Source: Chamaea fasciata (Eukaryota; Chordata; Aves; Passeriformes; Sylviidae). Taken from it: DNA of 64,000 nt. Shown piece by piece: positions 50,730 to 60,800 of this stretch. The stretch covers positions 186,001 through 250,000 of the forward strand of contig JARCOQ010000026.1 in assembly GCA_029207755.1 (NCBI GenBank). Reading direction: 5' to 3'. The notes under the pieces are model-generated. The model searched no databases, had not been told where the DNA came from, and worked only from the letters and a program-made list of their open reading frames with translations. Numbering within the stretch: position 1 is the stretch's first letter; each line of letters opens with the position of its first letter. The position numbers and the translations under genes are program-made.

Positions 50730-53700
50730 CTACAGCGAGAGCAGAGTCAGGGCACAGGGCCAGCACCCCCGAACACCCGGCCAGGAGGGGAAGGGACGGG
50801 GCAGTACCTTCTCTGAGTGTTTGAAGTGCCTCCAGAACTGTGTGTAGATCTGCTTGGTGGTCTTCTCCGGGTAGCAAGCCACTGTCTTGATGTAGATCTT
50901 TAAGTTGCGCTCCAGGAGCTGGTTCACCTCCCCATAGTCATAGTCATCATAGCTGGAGAGAGGAGGATGTGTTATTCCAGCCACAAGCCGTGTGCTTTCA
51001 TGGAATTGTGGAATGGTTTGTGTTGGAAGGGACCTTAAAGCCCATCCAGTCCCACCCCCTACCATGGGCAGGGACACCTCCCACTGTCCCAGGGTGCTCC
51101 AAGCCCCACCCAACCTGGTCTTAGACACTCCAGGGATGAGGATTCCGCCACTTCTTTGGGCAAACTCTGCCAGAGCCTCACCACCCTTACAGTGATTTTT
51201 TTTACTAAATTCTCCTTTCCTAGGGTTTTTCTGAACATCAGCCAAGCCTGAGGTTCATCACTTTGCCTTCGGGAAACAGCAGCAGCTACACTCTAACCAA
51301 GACCAAGTCACTGGCCCTGCTCCTGGGCTCTTCCCAAGGCGGAGAAGAAGCTCCAAGGCACGTTTTGGGGCTGTACCGGATGCCGAAGACGCAGTGGACG
51401 TAGTTCCAGATGGCCCGGCGCAGCATGGAGGTGTCCACGCCACAGTGCATGGCTATGGTGTTATAGGTGAGGTTGTACACCACCTGGAACTTCTCATCCA
51501 GGAGCTGCCCCACGTCTGGGTACAGGCGGTTGACCAGCGAGTAGCCGTGGTCCTCCCAGGTGTAATCCTGATGGAGAAAGGATGCTAGGGTAGGGGTTTG
51601 GTGGGGAAAAGTGGGGTCCCTCTGTCCTGGTTTCAGGCAGGCTAGAGTTAATTTCTTCTCTGTAGTAGCTGTTCCAGTGCTGTGTTTTGGATGTGGAATG
51701 AGAAGGGTGTTGGTAACACACTGATGGTTTGGTTTCTCTGCCAGGTTGGGTTTATCCTGAGTCAAGGACTTCATTCCTCTTGTTTCAGACTCTGCCAATG
51801 CGAGGGAGCATAGCCAGGACAGGTGACCAGGGCTGACCGCAGGGATATTCCACACCAGAGAATGTCATGCCCAGTATATAAACAGTGGGGAGTTACCTGG
51901 AAGGGGCCAGTTTGGGTATGGGAAGGGGGATCTGGCCTCAGTCAGCAGGTGCTGAACAATTGCATTGTGCATCACTTGTTTTCTCCCTTTTAATTGCCAT
52001 TATTATCATTATTTACCATTATCATTGTATTTTACTTGATTTTCAATTATTAAACTGTTCATATCTCAACATACAAGGTTTTGGTTTTTTGTATTTTCCG
52101 CCCTGGATTGGGGGGATTAAAGTGGGGCAGCTGTGTCATATTTCATCTCCAACTGGCCTTAAACCACCACACCCTCCACAGCCAGGGACATAAGGTGGGG
52201 TCTCTCCCTAGGTTGACACTTCCCCCCAGTTCTCAGCACTTGGTTGCTCAGCTCCAGCCCTTCACCCACTGTCCCCAGTCCTGGAAGCAGCCCCCGAGGC
52301 CTGAGCCACTGCTGAGCACCCACCTGTGCACGGAAAGTGGGGGGCGCCTGCTCCCCCCTCCGTGTGAAGTCCTTGTATCCGAATTCAGGGTCCTCCAGGA
52401 AGCAGCGGATGTTGGACTGCAGGGAGGGATCCAAAATATCTACAAGGCACCAACGCAGTGGCCATGAGCCCAGACAGAGTCAGCACTGCACTGGGGAGCT
52501 GATCCTGCTCTCCCTCAGAGATTCTGGTTCCTTTCCCCTTCCTCGGGCTCCCCTGGCCCCTGGGGACCTCCTGCCCCCAGAGAGTTTCCCCCTGCACCTC
52601 CTCACCTGAGGAAGGGACCAGCAAACTCTCTGTCTTCTCCAGCTCGAAACGCGTCGCCATCTCCTCCTGTGTCACTCCCTCCTCCTCCAGCTGGTTTTCC
52701 TGCAGCAGTTTCATCCTCTCCATCAGCACCTCCAGCTCCTGCATGGCATCTGTGCCCTGGGGAAGCACAGGGCAGGGTCAACCCTGTCCCTGGTTGACCA
52801 GAGGGGCCCCTGAGCCCAGATCTGCTGGCACTTAGGGGAGCCCCTGGGCTGCTCAAATGAGCATCTCCCTCTGGGTTGGTCCTGCCCAGATTCCAGCAGC
52901 TCCCATGACCCATTCCCAGGCCTGGGAGGAGGGGGAAGTCCTGTGGAGGACTTGGAAGGTACTAAAGCAGCAGCTGTTCCCAATAAAGGCCACAGAGATT
53001 CTCCAAGAGCTGGGCCCGTCTACTCCAGAGACAAGACCGGGAGAGATGGGGTGTTCCATCTGCAGAAGAGAAGATTCCAGGGGACCTTAGAGCTCCTTCC
53101 TGTCCCTAAAGGAGCTCCAGGAGAGCTGGACAGGGACTTGGGACAAGGGCCTGAAGTGCCAGGACAAAGGGGAATGGCTCCCCGCTGCCAGAAGGGAGGG
53201 ATAGATGGGATATTGGGAAGGAATTCTTCTCTGGGAGGGTGGGGAGGCCCTGGCAGAGTTTGCTCAGAGAAGCTGTGGCTTCCCCATCCCTGGAAGTGTT
53301 AAAGGCCAGGCTGGACAGGGCTTGGAACAACGTGGGAGAGTGGAAGGTGTCCCTGCCCATGGCAGGGGGTGGAACAAGATGGGCTTTAAGGGCCTTCCAA
53401 TCCAAGCCGATCTGTGATTCCCAGGGAAAGCCCCATAAAGCATCCAGCACCCCAGGGTACACTCACACCCCTGCGAGGCAAAGCCCCCCTTACCCCAGAG
53501 CCCCCCATGGTGTCATCAGAGGCAGGGCTGCTGTCGCTGTGGGGAGAGGGGGCCCAGCAGCTGTTCTCCACATCCTGGTCCTCCTCGGGTTTGATGCCGC
53601 AGCCGAAGACAAAGGAGGCGAGCGAGTGGTAGTGGGTGAGGAGCACCAGTGCCTGCACCAGCTCTGCCAGCGACCAGCTGTCCTCCCCCGGCTTCAGCAG

Positions 53701-56700
53701 AGCCTGCAATGCACAGCAGGCCTTGGAGAGACCCCCAGCCTTCAGCTGTATGCCCACCACAGCCCAGCGCTGGGGCAAGCCAACGGCAGGGATACAGGAG
53801 CGTGTCTGGGAAGTGCCTCACCCATGGGGGCAGGTCACCCCTTCCCATCCCACTGATTCCCTCAGCCCTGGAAGGGTTAAGCCCTGGGGGCTGTGCAAGC
53901 AGGAACGTGGCCCCTGGGGTCAAACTGTGTTTTGGGGGAAATCTGTGCCGGCAGCATCGGCTCGTACCTCGATGTGCTCCTTGGTGATGAGCCAGGGCCG
54001 GTGCGCCAGCAGCTTGTTGATCTCATTGAGGTTCCGGAGTTTTTGGGGGGCACAGTGCAGCCCCTGCAGCCACACAGGGTTGCCCCCCACTTGCAGGAAT
54101 TCCCCCATGTGCAGCCCCACCAGGTAGGAGCACCGGTGCCGGGCTGCTGCCTGCAGGGAGAGGCAGCAGTCAGCCTCCAGCAGTGGCTGGGGGACCCCCA
54201 CCCTGCTTGAAGCCCTTGAAGCAGCCAAGGCAGGGAGCCCACTTGATCCACACGGCTCCTGGAGGATTTTCCCTGCGGATACGAGCTCCAGACAGGGGGC
54301 ATTTCCCCCCTCACTATCAATGCCAGTCCCCAGGGGTCCTGGAGGGAGGGTGTTGGGCTACCTTAGGGGGGCACCAACCCCAAAGGGGCTTCCAAGCTTT
54401 TGGGATGTCAGATTAGAGAGGGGCCCATCTTTGGGGTCCCAAATGCCTCCCGAGCAATAGTGCTGGGACGCCACAGAGCACCCTGTGTCCCCACACCCCC
54501 AGGGCCCCACTGCTCACCATGATGGCGATGTAATGGCGCTTGTGGTAGGGCAGGGGCCCGTCCATGCGCAGCAGGAGGTACTGGGTCTTCCAGAAGCTGC
54601 TGAGGTACTGGGGGTGCAGCCCCATGACCATGGCGACGTGATCCACCCTGCCTGCCGAGACGAAGGCCCCGAGGAGCTGGTGCAGGCTGCTCTCCCCACC
54701 TTCCTGCGGGATCTGAAGAATGAGGAGAGGGGGAAGTGAAGGGCTGTGAGCTGTAGGCCCCCACTCTTCCCAACATCCCCCTAACCTAAATAGAGCCCCC
54801 CGCAACAACAAGCAGGACCCAGGCACCCAAGAGCACCAACACAGGATCCTCACCCCATTGGAAGTGCCCCGCCGGAACGGACACCGCCGGTGGCCCCTGC
54901 TGCCCATCTCCCTGCTCCCAGCCCTGGGGGGCTGAAGGTGTTTGGGGGTTTCCATGATAGATCCCACACAGCCCGGCCAGCTCAGCCTAGGGGTTGGGTT
55001 GTTTGTTTGGGCCCTGGAGCGCAGGGGAGGAGATGGGGGCCAGCCCCCCAGCGCAGTGACGAAACCACGGCGCTATCTCTGCCTGGGGAGGAACATCTGG
55101 AAGAGTGAACGTGGGTGCTGAGATAGGGAGGGCTCAGGTGCCCTGGGGATTTCAGGGCAGAAGGTTGGGGGGCGGGCAGAGCAAGGGTGTGGGTCTTTGC
55201 ATCGCAGGGGAAACAGAGATGTGTCTGGGTGAGTGGGGAAACTGAGCCCCAGGCAGGGCAGGCAAACACCGGGGTGAAACACAGCTATTCCCCCAATATC
55301 CAGAACGACTCCCCCACAATGCCACAAGGATCCGCTTGGGCTGGGTGACCTCCCCCCACCCCTTCCTCCTTCCTCAGCTTCCCACCCCCACTAGGCACCG
55401 GGGGGTCGGGAATCCTTCCTGTCCCCCCATCCGCAGCAGTGGAGCGTGAAGGAGACCCCCAGCAGGGAGGAGACCCCCACCCAAGCCAATCCCCATTGCT
55501 TTACCTCTCCCAGGGGAATGAAGGCGCTGGGGCCCCTCGCCAGCTCCCGGGGAGCCTTGATTCCTCTTTCCTAGGAAGGAAGGCGCAGCCGGGAGTCACC
55601 GGAGCCACGGAATATCCCCGTCAGCGTCAGCGGAAGGGGTGACTCAGGCAGACACCCGGCACGGGCCACGGGGCCATCTCCCACACACCCTCCGCGTCAG
55701 GCTGGCAGCGCCTGATGAAACCGGGCTGGGATGTTGCTCCGCTCCCGGACGCGTGTGACACAGCGGGACACCGGAGCTGCGGCCCCACGGGTCAGGAGCG
55801 GTGACACCGCTCCCGAGCCGTTTACCACCTCCATGGGAAAACAGGGAGAAACGGGATGCGGGGATCCCGCGGGACGGCAGCGGGGATCAGGAGCAGCACA
55901 GCTACGGCACTGTGGTTACAATCACCAGCAAAGACACGGCCTCCAGGGGTCCCGCTAACCCCTCCCTGAGCACAAAATGCCACTAACATCACCATTTCCC
56001 CCCACCCTCCTCCAAATTCATTAACACAGTTAATCCAGAAATGAGCCCTCACTTGCAGGGATTCCCCCTGCTCCAAGCACGGGATTCAGGTCCTTTCTGC
56101 CCCACGCTTCCTCAGGTCTGGAAGTGGCATTTAGTTACTGGGTGAACTAGACGAGCTGCTTCCACAGACTCATAGAGGGGACATAATGGTATAATTCAAA
56201 TCCCTGTGGAAGCGGAAGGGGCAGCCTGGCACCCTCTCCTGAGCAGGAAAGGGGTGTGGGATGGCACAAAGTGACCAGAGCAGCTGTCAGTGCAGCCACA
56301 CGCTCCCCATGCGATGGGCAGTGGGACAGGGCACCGGACCAGAGCCAGGGCAAACCCGGAATGCCCTCATCCGACGGCCCCCATGGGATGCTCCTGCCTT
56401 GAGTCACCATGGAGGCACTAGGGTGACAGCAGGCTCAGGCTCCTGCCGCTGAGTTGGCTCCTTGGTTCCGTGCTGACTCAGGGTTTGAGGAGAAAGAACT
56501 GTCTGATGGTGCAAGAGACTCCCTGGCGGGCGACAGCAACAGACCCAGGCAAGGCAAATCCATGGGACAGACAGCAGGATTTTTAGCTGCCTGGAATCCA
56601 AAACCCCGGCAGGAACCAGGGTTCCCAGCACAGCCATTGCTTTACAGTGACAACTCAGCATGACCTTGGAAGGTGAATTTAATCATTCCTGCAAGAGGCT

Positions 56701-58294
56701 CCTCGTGTTTTGCTGTTAGGGAATCCTTGGAATGCTGTGCTTAATCCTTGCTGTGCCATCACTGGATAAGGTATCCCCTTCTGCTTCCACTGATGGGGAA
56801 TCAGAATTATGGAATAGTTCAGGCTGGAAAAGCCTTCTGAGATTATATCAATTCCAGCTGTTACCCCAGGACTGTCAAAGCTACCACCAACCCATGCCCC
56901 CAAGTGCCACATCCATGTCTTTTCAATTCCTTCAGGGTTTTGGACTCCACAACTTTCCTGGGCAGCCTGTGCCAGGGCTGGACGACCCTTTCAGTGAAGA
57001 ATTTTCCCCTAATATCCAACCTCAACCTTCCCTGGTGCAGACTTCCCACTGGTGCCAGTGCTTAGTCAGGGCTGGGGAAACCATCCCTGATAAAGTGAGG
57101 TTAAATAAACACAATCAGAGCCACCCAGCAGAATGGATTTTCCCCTCCTGTGTTCCTGCCAAAATGCGTTCTTGAGGGACAATAGCAGCATCAGGGCCAC
57201 CACCAGTTTCACCCCAGTCTGCTCCAGAGCACTGACTTCAGGCTTTGGCTCGTGTCAGGACAGGTGCGAGACTGAGTTCCCTGCTGTTCTCTGCTGCCTG
57301 GAGTCTGTCCCACCCACTGACCCATCACTTCCAGCTTCCAGCCCTCCCCTGGAGTAACCATCCCGCTGTGACAACTCCTCCAGAGCAAAACCCGAAGCTG
57401 CAGGGCAATCCCACTGTCCCTGGGGAAACCTAGTGGAAAGGGAATTCAGGAGCAAGAGAAAGAAAAGCAATTTTTTTTTTTTTGAGGGAGGAAAATGAGT
57501 CTTGCAAATAGAGGCAATTCTCAGCTTTCCAGGATACTCAGAATGTTGGTGAACTGATGTTGCAAACCAGTCTAGTTGCTTGGGAAGGTCAAGCAGATCC
57601 TGCAAAGCTCCTAGGACGCCCCAGGACCCCAGTTTTCCACACTGGACTCCAAACGCGTAAAGTCTGGGCAACACCAGATTTTTTGGTTAACAGGGACATC
57701 AGAGATCCTATACCCATCCTGAGAACAGCAGGATGAGCCAAACTACAGGACAGAGCCCCTGAAGCTCCCCAACCCCCTGGCAGCCCCTCACCTACCCCGA
57801 CAGGCACATCCCATCACACCCCTGCCTCACCTTCCCCTTGTGCCCGGCCATACCTGAAAGCTCTGCCCGCCTCCCAAACACATCCCAGCTCCTAGAAGGC
57901 TGGGAGACCCAAAGGTGGCCCCTTCCAGACGCCCCAAGCGCCCCCCGCCTGGACAGGGCCGCCCCATGCCCAGGAGCCTGCGGGAGCTCCCGGCGCCCAG
58001 CCTGCTCCTCAACACCCCTGATTTCAGCCTCGCTGTAAAGTGGATGAGCCAAAGGGCTGTTCCTGCACCCGGGCCAGTTTATAGACATGTCCCGGCTTCT
58101 CCCCTCCCTGCAGCCGGCCGGGATCGGGGGCACACCCCCAGCGCCTCTCCGAGCGACGGGCGGGCTGCACCTCGCGTGCGCCCGGGGATGGGGCGGTACA
58201 GCCCGGGAGCCCTTACCTGGCCGCCCCGCCGGGCCCCGCAGCCCCGGCGCTCCTCGGGCCCCGCGGGGCGGCGCGGCGAGCCGGCGGCCAGCAT
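50643..58294 (-). CDS. SESN2: Sestrin 2 (SESN2), complete gene, ten coding exons
   Basis: Stress-induced cytosolic leucine sensor that binds GATOR2 and restrains mTORC1 when leucine is low; it also has an alkylhydroperoxidase-like N-terminal fold. Joined exons: 58294-58217, 54931-54854, 54712-54518, 54150-53968, 53703-53494, 52756-52606, 52439-52324, 51567-51377, 50952-50808, 50729-50643. All introns are GT-AG and phases match, giving 477 residues (human 480). Visible features: helical oxidoreductase domain with Cys124, Tyr126 and His131 in [13 protein letters not shown]; acidic/serine-rich linker about 219-260; C-terminal domain with leucine-pocket residues Thr371, Tyr372, Thr374, Arg387, Trp441 and Glu448; GATOR2-contact Asp403-Asp404. 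These sit 1-3 positions before their human counterparts. It is SESN2 rather than SESN1/3 because of [15 protein letters not shown] and VACYPEKTT. Residues 1-52 are poorly conserved and their exon model is the weak part. The 3' UTR runs to about 49.7 kb. Confidence 0.95.
50808..50952 (-). CDS. SESN2: SESN2 exon 9
   Basis: Begins with the last base of a split Arg401 codon, then [16 protein letters not shown]. The Asp pair at 403-404 is the GATOR2-contact motif; Trp441 and Glu448 close and cap the leucine pocket. The donor is [26 protein letters not shown] marks sestrin 2. Confidence 0.96.
50998..51200 (-). mobile_element. CR1 LINE fragment in SESN2 intron 8
   Basis: Antisense CR1 on the plus strand (same sense as SESN2): 'gaatggtttgtgttggaa', 'taccatgggcagggacac', 'gccccacccaacctggtc'. 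It makes up about half of the 424-bp intron. Confidence 0.93.
51377..51567 (-). CDS. SESN2: SESN2 exon 8
   Basis: Residues 338-400 plus two bases of codon 401: [20 protein letters not shown] and onward to [14 protein letters not shown]. Carries the lid and pocket threonines (Thr371, Thr374 in NLTYNT) and Arg387, which binds the leucine carboxylate. The acceptor is CCATCAG|GAT; the donor is CCG|GTACAG in phase 2. Confidence 0.97.
51623..52171 (+). mobile_element. Solo LTR of an endogenous retrovirus in SESN2 intron 7
   Basis: A 549-bp element beginning TGTCCTGGTTTCAGGCAG and ending TTAAACCACCACA, flanked on both sides by the identical 5-bp duplication CCCTC (51618-51622 and 52172-52176). It contains a TATA box (TATATAAA, 51875-51882), the motif 'caattgcattgtgcatcact', an ATT-rich tract and a polyadenylation signal (ATTAAA, 52049-52054). 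This matches LTRs common in songbird genomes; a 5-bp duplication suits ERVL-like elements. No internal gag, pol or env sequence is present, so it is a recombined remnant. It is antisense to SESN2 and has accumulated small deletions relative to the typical form. Confidence 0.92.
52324..52439 (-). CDS. SESN2: SESN2 exon 7
   Basis: Residues 300-337, completing a split Asp299 codon: [20 protein letters not shown] then [18 protein letters not shown]. The PPTFRAQ motif before [10 protein letters not shown] is a sestrin hallmark. The donor is CAG|GTGGGT. Confidence 0.95.
52606..52756 (-). CDS. SESN2: SESN2 exon 6
   Basis: Residues 249-298 plus one base: [20 protein letters not shown] through [22 protein letters not shown] charged helical segment linking the two globular domains. 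The acceptor is TTCCCCAG|GGC and the donor TCAG|GTGAGG. Confidence 0.94.
53086..53421 (+). mobile_element. CR1 LINE fragment in SESN2 intron 5
   Basis: Sense CR1, antisense to SESN2: 'ggaccttagagctccttc', 'agatgggatattgggaag', 'cccatggcagggggtgga', 'ctttaagggccttccaat'. It fills nearly half of the 737-bp intron and is close in sequence to the copies at 20262 and 58762. Confidence 0.94.
53494..53703 (-). CDS. SESN2: SESN2 exon 5
   Basis: Residues 179-248: [20 protein letters not shown], then [20 protein letters not shown], then an acidic, serine-rich stretch ending DDTMGGSG. The second half is the poorly conserved flexible linker; the first half closes the N-terminal helical domain. The donor is GGG|GTAAGG in phase 0. 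Confidence 0.95.
53968..54150 (-). CDS. SESN2: SESN2 exon 4
   Basis: Residues 118-178: [20 protein letters not shown], and onward to [19 protein letters not shown]. Contains Cys124, Tyr126 and His131, corresponding to human Cys125, Tyr127 and His132 of the alkylhydroperoxidase-like centre, so the antioxidant site is intact. The acceptor is CCCTGCAG|GCA. Confidence 0.97.
54518..54712 (-). CDS. SESN2: SESN2 exon 3
   Basis: Residues 53-117: [20 protein letters not shown], then [20 protein letters not shown] and [15 protein letters not shown]. This is the first exon with clear homology to other sestrins (human IPVEE... GRVDNLAVVMGLHPDY). The acceptor is TTCTTCAG|ATC and the donor ATG|GTGAGC. Confidence 0.96.
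54854..54931 (-). CDS. SESN2: SESN2 exon 2 (boundary tentative)
   Basis: Residues 27-52, [20 protein letters not shown] then RGTSNG, with donor GGG|GTGAGG. The acceptor CACCTTCAG|CCC is the only nearby AG that keeps phase 0 with exon 1; its pyrimidine tract is weak. The resulting total of 477 residues and ten exons supports it. Alternatively, the ATG at 54955 in the same frame ([10 protein letters not shown]...) could start the protein from a noncoding exon 1. Confidence 0.55.
56810..57045 (-). mobile_element. CR1 LINE fragment in SESN2 intron 1
   Basis: Second-subtype CR1, antisense on the plus strand: 'ggaatagttcaggctgga', 'caacccatgcccccaagt', 'tttcctgggcagcctgtg', 'ttcccctaatatccaacc'. 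Confidence 0.9.
58071..58092. promoter_or_regulatory. SESN2: p53 response element in SESN2 intron 1
   Basis: Two decamers, GGGCCAGTTT and AGACATGTCC, separated by 2 bp. The second fits RRRCWWGYYY perfectly; the first has a single mismatch in the central dinucleotide. The element lies 125-146 bp downstream of the exon 1 donor. Sestrin 2 is a well-established p53 target gene in mammals, which makes the match meaningful. Confidence 0.65.
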
Positions 58295-58460
58295 CGCCCG
58301 GGGCTGGGGACGGCCCCGGCCGCCCGCGGCCACCCCGCGCTCCGCCGCGACCCCGCGCCCGCCACGCTTACATAGCGCGGCGCGGGACACGCCCCCGGCC
58401 CGCCTCGACCAACGGCAGCTCGCGGGCGTGACCACCCAGCACCAACCACGCCAATGGCAG
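58080..58460 (-). promoter_or_regulatory. SESN2: SESN2 CpG-island promoter
   Basis: Dense CpG DNA around exon 1. Upstream of the ATG lie a GC box (minus strand GGGGGCGTGTCC, about 58385-58397) and an inverted CCAAT box (plus ccaatgg, 58451-58457). No strong TATA box is visible, though the minus strand has CTATGTAA near 58370. Confidence 0.7.
58217..58294 (-). CDS. SESN2: SESN2 exon 1 coding part (start tentative)
   Basis: ATG at 58294-58292 opens [20 protein letters not shown] then ARRGGQ, ending at donor CAG|GTAAGG in phase 0. [12 protein letters not shown] loosely resembles human GEEQRESRARRG at the same place in the protein. The sequence is very GC-rich, so an open frame alone proves little; the CpG island, the strong donor and the correct final protein length are the support. 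The 5' UTR extends upstream by an unknown amount. Confidence 0.6.
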
Positions 58461-58478
58461 TAGGGAGGCGTGGCCAAC

Positions 58479-58488
58479 GCGCAGTCAT
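58479..58488 (-). promoter_or_regulatory. SESN2: Antioxidant response element (NRF2-type) upstream of SESN2
   Basis: The minus strand reads ATGACTGCGC, a perfect match to the ARE core RTGACnnnGC, about 185-195 bp upstream of the proposed ATG and 20 bp beyond the CCAAT box. SESN2 is known to be induced by NRF2 in mammals. Short motif, so chance occurrence is possible. Confidence 0.45.
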
Positions 58489-58761
58489 CAGGTCTACCCA
58501 GAGGCAGCCGCGCTTTCCCGACCCCTGAACACCGGGAGTACTGGAAATGTGTCCTGGGACTAAAGGGGAAAGAAAGCTGAGGGAAACCACCTCTGCTCCG
58601 CTCAGGTGAGGCCCCGCCTGTCGTGCGGGGACAGCTCCGGGCCCCCAACATCAGAAGGATGTGGAGCTGCTGGAGTGAGCCCAGAGGAACAGGCTTTGGA
58701 GCAAAATGCTCCAAAGAGGGCTGCAGACCCTCTGCACTGGAAAAGGATGGGAAGAGCAGTT

Positions 58762-59123
58762 CAGAGGGGTGTTGAGCCTGGAGAAGAGAAGGCTCCAGGG
58801 AGACCTTAGAGCCCATTCCAGTGCCTAAAAGGGCTCCAAGAGAGAGACCTGGGACAAGGGCCTGCAGTGCCAGGACAAGGGGGAAGAAGAGAGGGATAGA
58901 CAGGATATTGGGAAGGATTTCTTCCCTGTTAGGGTGGTGAGCCCTGGCAGAGTTCACCCAGAGAAGCTGTAACTGCCCCTGGATCCCTGGAAGTGTCCAA
59001 GGCCAGGCTGGACCAGGCTTGGAGCAACCTGGGAGAGTGGAAGGTGTCCCTGCCCATGGAGGGGGCAGAATCAGATGAGCTTTAAGATCCCTTCCAACCA
59101 AAATGGCCTGGGATTCTCTGAGT
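58762..59123 (+). mobile_element. CR1 LINE fragment, 3' end
   Basis: Sense CR1: 'gagcctggagaagagaag', 'gacaggatattgggaagg', 'gtgtccaaggccaggctg', 'tgtccctgcccatggagg', ending 'gggattctctga'. Some CR1-like sequence may extend left to about 58690. An A/G-rich tract follows at 59158-59230. Confidence 0.93.
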
Positions 59124-59847
59124 CATTTACTGGGCTTGGTGTTTCTCCAAAGGGACAGGAGAAAAAAAAAAAGGTGAAAAGAAGCGAAAGAATGAAGAAA
59201 AAGAATTTTAAAAGGTGAAAAGAAGGGGAAAACCCCACTCCCAGTAGCATGGCTTGTCCCAGACACAGCACTGGTACCAGTCTGGTGCTGCCTGACAGTC
59301 CAACACAGCAAAGTCCAGCAAACAGGAGTCTCTGCACAAACAACTCAGGATTTGCCTGGCAACAGCCTCCTCTGGCTCCAGGCTGAGCTCCTGCCAGCGG
59401 AGGGAACGTCAGTGCTCCTTGGCACTGCAGTACCGGCCACACAGCCCACGGCTGGAACGGCCACCAGCAGCACAGCACCAGCCTCTGCAGGGAGGGAGGA
59501 CACAGCCAGCTTCAAACGTCCCTGGTCACTGCTCCTTGTCCTTGTCTCCTTCCCGGGGCTATTTTTAGGGTGTTTTGCTAACATGGCTCTGTGCTGCGGC
59601 TGTGGGGTCTGGGTGGCTCTGGCCACCTCAAAGTTTCTGCTTCTGTATTTTTACTTGTGTCATTTCAGAGGCACAATTCAGGGGCTTAATTTCATGCAAT
59701 CCAAGGGAATGTGGCCCCTCACTGCCCTGGGGTCAGAGGTGCTGTTTGAGCCTCTGTCACCCCGGTCCAGCTGCGTCACCTGCTCCTTTGGCATTGTCAC
59801 ACCCCACAGAGCTGCCAAGGTGCTGCTGGTCACCAGCCAGCCCTGGG
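59124..59847. other. Intergenic sequence with A/G-rich tract
   Basis: The purine tract at 59158-59230 (a run of A, then repeats like ggtgaaaagaag) is the only structure seen. No gene recognised. Confidence 0.5.
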
Positions 59848-59996
59848 GCTGCCCAGAGAAGCTGTGGCTGGAGGTGTCCAAGGCCAGGTTGGATGGAGCT
59901 TGGAGCAACCTCATCTAGTGGAAGGTGTGCCTGCCCATGGCAGGAGGTGGAACAAGATGAGCTTTAAGGTCTCTTCCAACCCAAACAATTCCATGA
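59848..59996 (+). mobile_element. CR1 LINE fragment, 3' end
   Basis: Sense CR1: 'gtgtccaaggccaggttg', 'tggagcaacctcatctag', 'tgcccatggcaggaggtg', 'aaggtctcttccaaccca', then 'attccatgatgact'. Confidence 0.93.
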
Positions 59997-60674
59997 TGAC
60001 TCTACAGCTCCACCTGAGGCCATGAGCTCTGTGTTTGCTCTGGCTGAACATATCAGCCTGGAGGGGAAAACACATTCTCTTCCTTCGCACCAGTAAAGGC
60101 AACACAGAGCAAGCAAGGTGGGGGGAGAGCAGAGGGTGAGGTTGCCTCTGTTCTCCCCTTTCTGCTCCCCAAAAAAGCTCTGGATATTAGAGGGACAGGG
60201 CTGTGGGTGTGCATCAGGCAATGATCCAGCTGGAAAGATGGGCTAGAGATGCTGCCAAGTATTTAATATAAAAATATCCCATCAGAAGACGCGAAGCGCT
60301 GTGCCAGGAGGACATTTGTCCCACAGACGACTCCTGCATGTCAAGCAGGGGCAGGAGGGGCCAAGCACGGCTGGGTGGGCACAGAGCTCCAGGTTTTGGA
60401 GCAGCACAGGATCCCCCATCTGCTCCTCACCCCTCACCACCCCGCAAGCAGTAGGTTACCTGCAGCCTCAGCATTTTTCCCGGCTGGCTCCTGATGCTCC
60501 TGCTCACGCAGCAGTTGGCTCGGGCTGTCAGCAGCATCTCCCTCCTGTCACAGCAGCCTGGTACAGGGAGCGTCCGGCCACCACCGCCGAGCTGCCAGCG
60601 CCTCAGACCCTCCCATGCTGGGAGCCAGCAGCAGCCATGCTGGGCAGTGCAAAACAGCTTCAGTATCCCATAAA

Positions 60675-60800
60675 CCATGGAAGTGTTCATGGAAAAGCCC
60701 TCAAGATCATCAAGTTTAACTATTACCCCAGCACTGCCAAGGCCACCACTAACCCATGTCCCCAAGTGTCACATCCACACGGCTTTTAAATCTCTGCAGG
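60675..60800 (-). mobile_element. CR1 LINE fragment, second subtype
   Basis: Antisense CR1: 'tggaagtgttcatggaaa', 'ccactaacccatgtcccc', 'aagtgtcacatccacacg'. Confidence 0.85.

Larger units (their letters stand above)
54932..58216 (-). other. SESN2: SESN2 intron 1
   Basis: The only long intron of the gene, 3.3 kb. It contains one CR1 fragment (56810-57045), a T-run at about 57469-57483 and, close to exon 1, the p53 element at 58071-58092. No further exon was recognised. Confidence 0.7.

Noticed and set aside
53877..54320. Minus-strand frame starting MIVRGEM, resembling the MIV start of human SESN2
   Set aside because: This frame differs from that of SESN2 exon 4 and lies in intron 3; the real exon sits inside it in another frame.
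54413..54967. SESN2 start at the in-frame ATG of [10 protein letters not shown] (54955)
   Set aside because: Possible, but the two-exon N-terminus keeps phase, gives 477 residues and matches the ten-exon structure, so it was preferred. Kept as the stated alternative.
58079..59101. 340-codon open frame on the minus strand
   Set aside because: It runs through an antisense CR1 fragment, the SESN2 promoter and exon 1. Only the last part is genuine SESN2 exon 1; the rest is repeat and CpG-rich DNA with few stops.
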